DNA of 64,000 bases. It comes from Elusimicrobiota bacterium (GTDB lineage: Bacteria > Elusimicrobiota > Elusimicrobia > UBA1565 > UBA9628). The notes under the pieces were generated by a model, which saw only the letters and a program-made list of their open reading frames with translations, was not told where the DNA came from and did no database searches. Made by a program: the position numbers and the translations under genes. Below are positions 59,351 to 64,000 of the stretch, one piece after another; positions within the stretch are counted from its first letter, which is position 1; each line of letters opens with the position of its first letter. The DNA lies in contig JACQPG010000024.1 in assembly GCA_016207665.1 (NCBI GenBank), forward strand, positions 1-64,000. Reading direction: 5' to 3'.

Positions 59351-62300
59351 ATGAGCCCTTCCGGCAAGTTCTTGCGCGGCCTGCTTTGCGCCGCCCTGCT
59401 CATAGCCTCTCCGGGAAGCCTTCCTTACCAGGCCTTGGCGGCCTCCCGTCCCGAGGGCCGGCCCGTGTCGGCCGCGCAGCTGCGCCTGGCCATGCGGGCC
59501 GTGACGCGAGTCGGGAAAGGCCCCGCGGATTCATCTCGAGCGAGCCGGGCTCAGCGGCGCCTGGCGGGGCGGCTATCCTCATTGGACCTGGACTCGGCCC
59601 AGGGCCGGGCGCTGGCGGAGAGATTCGCGCAACGCGTCGAGGGCCTGGGCCCCGAGGCCTCGGAATCGGAGCTGGCGCAAGCCCTGATCGCGGCCGCGGA
59701 GCAAAGCTCGGAGCCGCTGCAGCCCGGATTTGGCGGGTTCGAGGGCGTCGGGCGGCATATCGCCGCCGTGATCCGCTCCTGGCGTAAGGCGGTTCCGGCT
59801 GAAATCGAGGCCGCCAACTCCGCCGGCGTATCCGCGGCCCGCTCGCCGCAGGCCTTGGCCCGGCCCTCTTTTTCCCCTCGGGAGCCGGGCGTCATCGAGC
59901 CGGTGGCCGTGGAGCGGCATTCTCTCGGAACCCATGCCCAGCCGCGAGCTTTCTGGTCCGGGCGCTTGGGCCGGGCCGCGCTGTGGGGCGCGGCCTTGGC
60001 CTTGGCGGGCGCGGCGATCGCGCATCTGGGCTTGATCCCGGCCGCCGCGCTTTCCGCGGTGTTGATCGGCTCGGTGTTGTTGCACGAAGTCGAGCATCTT
60101 CGCGTCTTGCGCAAGCTGGGAGACCCTACCGCCGAGAAACACGGTCACGGCAGTCTCAATCCGTTGAAGCATATCGATCCTTGGAAAACCCTGGCCCTGC
60201 CGTTGCTGACGCTTCTCGGCAGCTTGCTGTGGCTGCCCGCGCCGGTGATCTTCGGCCAGGCCGCGCCCGTGCGCGTGGACTTCAACAAATTGCCCGATCC
60301 CAAGAGAGACGCCGCGCGCGTGGCTTGGGCCGGGCCGCGCACGAATCTATTGCTTTCGGCGGCGGCTTGGGCGGCGTACCTGGCCTTGCCGGGCCTGGGC
60401 CTTATCGCCGCGGGCGGAAGCGCCGCCTGGGTGTTGTGGCAAGCGGCCGCGATCAACGCCTCGCTGGCCTTGTTCAACCTGCTTCCACTGCCGAATCTGG
60501 ATGGAGGCAAGATACTGGTGCGCTATCTGCCGCAGCGGGTCTATCGGCTTTGGACCAGCAATCCGGATCTGCCCGCTTCGTATCAAAGCACCTATCAAAG
60601 GCTCTATGAGGGCCCGGCTTATTTGTTGAGCAAGCTCGGCATCGCCAGCCAAGGCCGGGTCAATCGTCTGGCCTGGGGCGCCAGCGTCTTGAGCCTGGCG
60701 CTTTTTTCCGTGGGACTTTCCGCTTGGCTGGGCGCTCCCTTGGCGCTTTTCCTGCTGGTTTGCGCTTACGACTATTATTGCATCCGGGAAAAGATACAGA
60801 ACGAGGAGGCGGTCAAGGCCATCATCGGCATATTCCAGGGCTTTTCCCGGGCCATGGCCCAGGCCGCGGAGCGGGACGAGGGCGTCGAATCCGAGATCAA
60901 TTCAGAGGAAGTCGAGCATGTCTTGAAAAACGCCTTCGAGGACACCCTCGACAAGATCATGGACTCGGAGGGCTTCGAGGCCCTCGACGAGGCCGGACGA
61001 TGGGAGCGTTTCGAGTCGGCCTATCGCGAGGCCGCGGTCGCGGCCCTGCGCGCCCACGGCATGAGCGAGGACGGCCCCGAGGCCATCCGGCGCTTCCTCG
61101 ATCGTGCCGATCTCAAGTCCTATTTCCAGGCCCTGAGGGACTGGATGACGCGCTACGAGGCCTGGGAGAAGTGGCGCAGTCCCAAACGCAGGCAACGCCG
61201 GCGCGATGCCGAGGGCAAGTCCTCCCAGGCCCAAGGAGGAGCGGCCACCGCGATGGGCTTGGCGGTTTTGGGGGCTTTCGGCGTGGGCTTGGCGGGCATC
61301 GATCTCGGCGCCGTGGCCCTGCTTCCCGGAACGGTCGAGCCAAACGCGCCCGCCGCGCGCCCGAGCTTCGTCCAGGCGCTCAACGACGCGAATCTGAAGT
61401 TCGACGACAAGCAGAAGGCGTTCCTGACCCTTCACCTGACTGAGCTGAAGCTCAAGAAGGTGGCGCCCGTGATCGGCCGGGTCGAGGAGATCAAGCGTCT
61501 GATCAAGAGCGCGCGGGGCCCGCGCGGGGTGATCAACAACGTGGTGGCCTGGGGCAAGACCGGCGTGGGGAAGACGGCGCTCTTCGAGGGCCTGGCCCAG
61601 GCGCAGGCCTTTTCGGAGACACAGCCCGAGGGAGGCACGTTCAAGCTCGCGAGCTTGGAGGGCCGCTATCTGCTCGAGCTCGATCTCTCGCGCTTGATGT
61701 TGGCCGATGACCCGGCGATGGCGCTGGCCATGATATTCCAGTATCTCGCCCGTTTCAATGATCCGGACCCCAGGAACGGCAGCAAGGTGATATTGATCAT
61801 CGACGAGATCCATAAGCTCTTCAAGCACCCCCGCGGCGAGCTCATGGCCGAGCTGCTCAAGAGGCATTTGAGGGAGGGAGACCTCGCGGTCTTCGCCGCC
61901 ACCACCGAGGCCGAATACAGGAAATACATCGAGCCTGACGAGGCCTTCAGCCGGAGGCTGGTGCCGCTCGAGCTCAAGCCGGCCACCCCGGAGGAGACCC
62001 TGCTTTATCTGGAGGGAGGCCAGGAATACTATGAGCGGCTATTCGGCGTGACCATCGCGCCCGAGGCTCTTAGGGCTTTGGCGGAACTATCGCGCTTCGA
62101 TCGCAGCGTGGAGCTGCCGGAGCGGGCCTTCAAATATCTGCGCCTGGCCTCCTCCGAGGCTAATTTTGACAGCCGGCGGGACCGCTACTCGCTCGATATT
62201 CGGGACTTGATCGGGCGGCTGCGCTATGCGATGCAGCGGCTCTCGGAGCAGCTTTCAGGATCGGAACTGGTCACGGACAAGCTGAAGAAGGACGAGCCAG

Positions 62301-64000
62301 GGGCGATCTCCCTTTATAACCTCGCCATAGACCTCAGCCAGGAACTGATCGACCTTTATCGCAAGCGCGACGGGGTGCCGACGGAGGGAACTCCGGTGGT
62401 GGATTCCGAGATGGTGAAGGAGGAGATATCCCGGGAAACCGGCATCAAATCAGGGCTTCTGGTCTCGGGCGAGGAGGATCTGGAGCGCTATCTCAAGATG
62501 GAGGAGATCGTCGGCCGAAGGGTGATAGGACAGGAGGAGCCCATCCATATCATCGCCGAGGCCGTGCGCCAGAACAAGGCCGGGCTTTCGGATCCGAATC
62601 GACCCATGGGAGTGTTCTATCTCACCGGCCCCACGGGCTCGGGAAAGACCTTGCTCGCCAAGACCCTCGCCTGGTTCTTGTTCGGCGATCCCGAGGCCAT
62701 GGTGCGCGTCGACATGTCCGAGTACCAGGAGGGCCACTCCGTGTCGCGCGGCATAGGAGCTCCTCCCGGCTATGTCGGCCATGAGCAAGGCGGACAGTGG
62801 ACGGAGAAGGTGAGGCGGCGGCCCTACAGCGTGGTCTTGTTCGACGAGATCGAGAAGGCGCACCCCAATGTCTGGTTGTTGCTGCTTCCCCTGCTGGCGG
62901 ACGGCCGCATGACCGACGGCCAAGGGCGAACCGTGGATTTCAAGAATACGCTGATTCTTATGACCTCCAATCTGGGCATGCAGGCGGTGAATGTCGAGCC
63001 CTATGTCAAGGCTTATCAGGCGATGCGGACGGATATCCAGGCGGCCGAGGCCGCGGGGGATGCCCATGCCCTGCAGGCGGCGCGGTCGCGCCTCGAGCAA
63101 TTGATCGCCAATTTGTCGGCCGATACGAAGAAGACGACCATGGAGGTCACCGGCAAGTATTTCAAGGAGGTCTATCCTCCCGAGTTCCAGGGGCGGCTGC
63201 ATGCCCCTCCCATCGTGTTCAACCGCATCACGCCGGCCATGGCCCGGGAGATCGTGGAGCTGAACCTCAAGCAGCTCCGCGAGGTGCTGGCTTTCGCCGG
63301 CCACGAATTCGATTGGGATCCAGGTCTTGTGGCTCATATCGTCGACGAGGGCTATTCGATCGAATTGGGAGCCCGGCCCTTGCAGAACGCCATCGATCGG
63401 CTCGTGACCCGGCCGATAGCCAAGGAGATACTCAAGGCAGCGGTCGCCAGCGGCAATAAGATACGGCCCAGCGAGATCAAGGTCGGCTTCGAGCAGGGCC
63501 GGGTGGGTTTCGAGATCAAGGCCCTCAAGCCCCGGCCTTTGGCCAAGAAGAAGTCCCGGGAAGCCGCGGCTCGCGAGCTGTTCATGCGCGTGCTGCGCCA
63601 TTCCTTGGCCGCGGCGGTGCAGCCGATCGCGGCGCCGGGGCTTTCGGAGATAGATGCCTGGGCTCGGGCGGCCCTAGGTCAGGACCCGGTCCGCGCTCAG
63701 GAGCCGGGCTCGGGAGCTCCGGCGGCGGAGCCGCCTGGCGACGGCGCGCTTTTCAGCGCCAAGCCCGGCGGCATGAGGGCCATGGGAGATTCCCAGATAA
63801 CCGTTCTCGCCTCTCATAACAGGCCGCAGGGCAAGGACGAGGGGCTGCGGCGCCTGCGCGAGGAGCTTTCAGCCGCCCTGGAGCGGGAGGGATATCCGGA
63901 GTCCGTTCGGGAGCTGATACTGCGCACGGTGGAGCATCCGGACGATCCCTATGTGGGCTGGCTCAAGCTCATGGTGGAGCGCGCCAAGGAAAGGCAAACG
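59351..64000 (+). CDS. M50 membrane metalloprotease fused to ClpB-type AAA+ (3' partial)
   Basis: Open frame of 1550 codons running off the window, starting at ATG 59351 directly after the Lon-like stop. Signal-like N-terminus (LRGLLCAALLIASPG). A multi-helix membrane region (about 200-480) carries HEVEH (245-249) and LFNLLPLPNLDGG (Asp384), the zinc-binding motifs of M50 site-2 proteases. Another hydrophobic stretch is at about 630-660. Then two Clp-type AAA+ modules follow: NBD1 with GKTGVGKT (Lys741), VILIIDEIHKLF and SRRL arginine finger; NBD2 with GPTGSGKT (Lys1099), SVVLFDEIEKAHPNVW and ARPLQNAIDRLV. An extra helical insertion of about 66 residues follows MTSNLG. I read the frame through without interruption. 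The C-terminus lies outside. Confidence 0.88.
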   Translation, partial: MSPSGKFLRGLLCAALLIASPGSLPYQALAASRPEGRPVSAAQLRLAMRAVTRVGKGPADSSRASRAQRRLAGRLSSLDLDSAQGRALAERFAQRVEGLGPEASESELAQALIAAAEQSSEPLQPGFGGFEGVGRHIAAVIRSWRKAVPAEIEAANSAGVSAARSPQALARPSFSPREPGVIEPVAVERHSLGTHAQPRAFWSGRLGRAALWGAALALAGAAIAHLGLIPAAALSAVLIGSVLLHEVEHLRVLRKLGDPTAEKHGHGSLNPLKHIDPWKTLALPLLTLLGSLLWLPAPVIFGQAAPVRVDFNKLPDPKRDAARVAWAGPRTNLLLSAAAWAAYLALPGLGLIAAGGSAAWVLWQAAAINASLALFNLLPLPNLDGGKILVRYLPQRVYRLWTSNPDLPASYQSTYQRLYEGPAYLLSKLGIASQGRVNRLAWGASVLSLALFSVGLSAWLGAPLALFLLVCAYDYYCIREKIQNEEAVKAIIGIFQGFSRAMAQAAERDEGVESEINSEEVEHVLKNAFEDTLDKIMDSEGFEALDEAGRWERFESAYREAAVAALRAHGMSEDGPEAIRRFLDRADLKSYFQALRDWMTRYEAWEKWRSPKRRQRRRDAEGKSSQAQGGAATAMGLAVLGAFGVGLAGIDLGAVALLPGTVEPNAPAARPSFVQALNDANLKFDDKQKAFLTLHLTELKLKKVAPVIGRVEEIKRLIKSARGPRGVINNVVAWGKTGVGKTALFEGLAQAQAFSETQPEGGTFKLASLEGRYLLELDLSRLMLADDPAMALAMIFQYLARFNDPDPRNGSKVILIIDEIHKLFKHPRGELMAELLKRHLREGDLAVFAATTEAEYRKYIEPDEAFSRRLVPLELKPATPEETLLYLEGGQEYYERLFGVTIAPEALRALAELSRFDRSVELPERAFKYLRLASSEANFDSRRDRYSLDIRDLIGRLRYAMQRLSEQLSGSELVTDKLKKDEPGAISLYNLAIDLSQELIDLYRKRDGVPTEGTPVVDSEMVKEEISRETGIKSGLLVSGEEDLERYLKMEEIVGRRVIGQEEPIHIIAEAVRQNKAGLSDPNRPMGVFYLTGPTGSGKTLLAKTLAWFLFGDPEAMVRVDMSEYQEGHSVSRGIGAPPGYVGHEQGGQWTEKVRRRPYSVVLFDEIEKAHPNVWLLLLPLLADGRMTDGQGRTVDFKNTLILMTSNLGMQAVNVEPYVKAYQAMRTDIQAAEAAGDAHALQAARSRLEQLIANLSADTKKTTMEVTGKYFKEVYPPEFQGRLHAPPIVFNRITPAMAREIVELNLKQLREVLAFAGHEFDWDPGLVAHIVDEGYSIELGARPLQNAIDRLVTRPIAKEILKAAVASGNKIRPSEIKVGFEQGRVGFEIKALKPRPLAKKKSREAAARELFMRVLRHSLAAAVQPIAAPGLSEIDAWARAALGQDPVRAQEPGSGAPAAEPPGDGALFSAKPGGMRAMGDSQITVLASHNRPQGKDEGLRRLREELSAALEREGYPESVRELILRTVEHPDDPYVGWLKLMVERAKERQT

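Noticed and set aside
59386..63459. Several plus-strand frames (133, 208, 239 and 220 codons) in the same region
   Set aside because: They are out of frame with the continuous frame starting at 59351, which carries all recognisable motifs.
60902..63601. Long minus-strand frames (321 and 383 codons) inside the M50-Clp gene
   Set aside because: They are antisense to conserved AAA+ modules and read as low-complexity, composition-driven sequence.
1..64000. tRNA, rRNA, CRISPR array, insertion sequences, prophage
   Set aside because: No cloverleaf with GTTCGAA-type arm outside coding sequence, no regular spacer-repeat array, no transposase or integrase frame was found.

Overview
The window looks like a chromosomal segment of a Gram-negative bacterium. 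It carries a large O-antigen/LPS-type glycan locus with Wzx-, Wzy-, Wzz- and WbpM-like proteins, a Tol-Pal envelope segment (pal, ybgF/cpoB, tolB) and several exported proteases. No rRNA, tRNA or phylogenetic marker is present, so the taxon cannot be proved. GC-rich core genes, high local gene density and unusual membrane/exported ATP-dependent protease genes would fit an uncultured lineage such as Elusimicrobiota, but that is only inference.

Bases 1-43143 form the glycan island, on two strands. After the tail of a nucleotide-sugar dehydrogenase and a Wzz-like gene (minus strand), a plus-strand series runs from 2172 to 21939: WlbA-like oxidoreductase, glycosyltransferases, methyltransferases, a radical-SAM enzyme, an O-antigen ligase/polymerase, a carbamoyltransferase, a TylF-like methyltransferase, a split transketolase, two bacterial sugar transferases, a fused glutaminase/WbpG-type amidotransferase and an aldo/keto reductase. 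A minus-strand series then runs from 43143 down to 21955, starting with a WbpM/CapD-type dehydratase and continuing through WbpD-, WbpE-, epimerase-, AsnB-, formyltransferase-, WbpG/HisH/HisF-, 2-epimerase-, WbqC-, GNAT-, DegT-, flippase- and ligase-like genes. Together the WbpA/B/E/D/G/HisH/HisF-like parts suggest a diacetamido-uronic acid with an acetamidino group, as in the Pseudomonas aeruginosa B-band pathway. Methyl, carbamoyl and possibly formyl or two-carbon decorations may be added.

From 43152 onward the sequence becomes visibly more GC-rich and looks like core genome: an LhgO-like oxidase, a coiled-coil exported protein, tolB, ybgF and pal (minus strand), two tandem toxin-antitoxin modules (HigBA-like and MazEF-like, plus strand), phosphoglycerate mutase, two single-domain response regulators, a PAS-GGDEF diguanylate cyclase, a MauE-like/DsbA-like redox pair, an exported subtilisin and two uncharacterised genes.

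The right end (56057-64000) holds the most striking pair. An apparently exported Lon-like protein with an intact Ser/Lys protease dyad is followed directly (start codon abutting the stop) by a very long open frame that leaves the window. That second protein joins an M50 (site-2-protease-like) membrane metalloprotease to a two-domain Clp/ClpB-type AAA+ engine in a single chain. I know of no standard description of such a fusion.

There is no stretch over 300 bases without a gene. The longer gaps (2060-2171, 7898-8045, 47619-47752, 54072-54189, 54865-54994, 55910-56056) hold promoter-like boxes, inverted repeats and a recurring short motif, listed below. No CRISPR array, insertion sequence, prophage or RNA gene was recognised.
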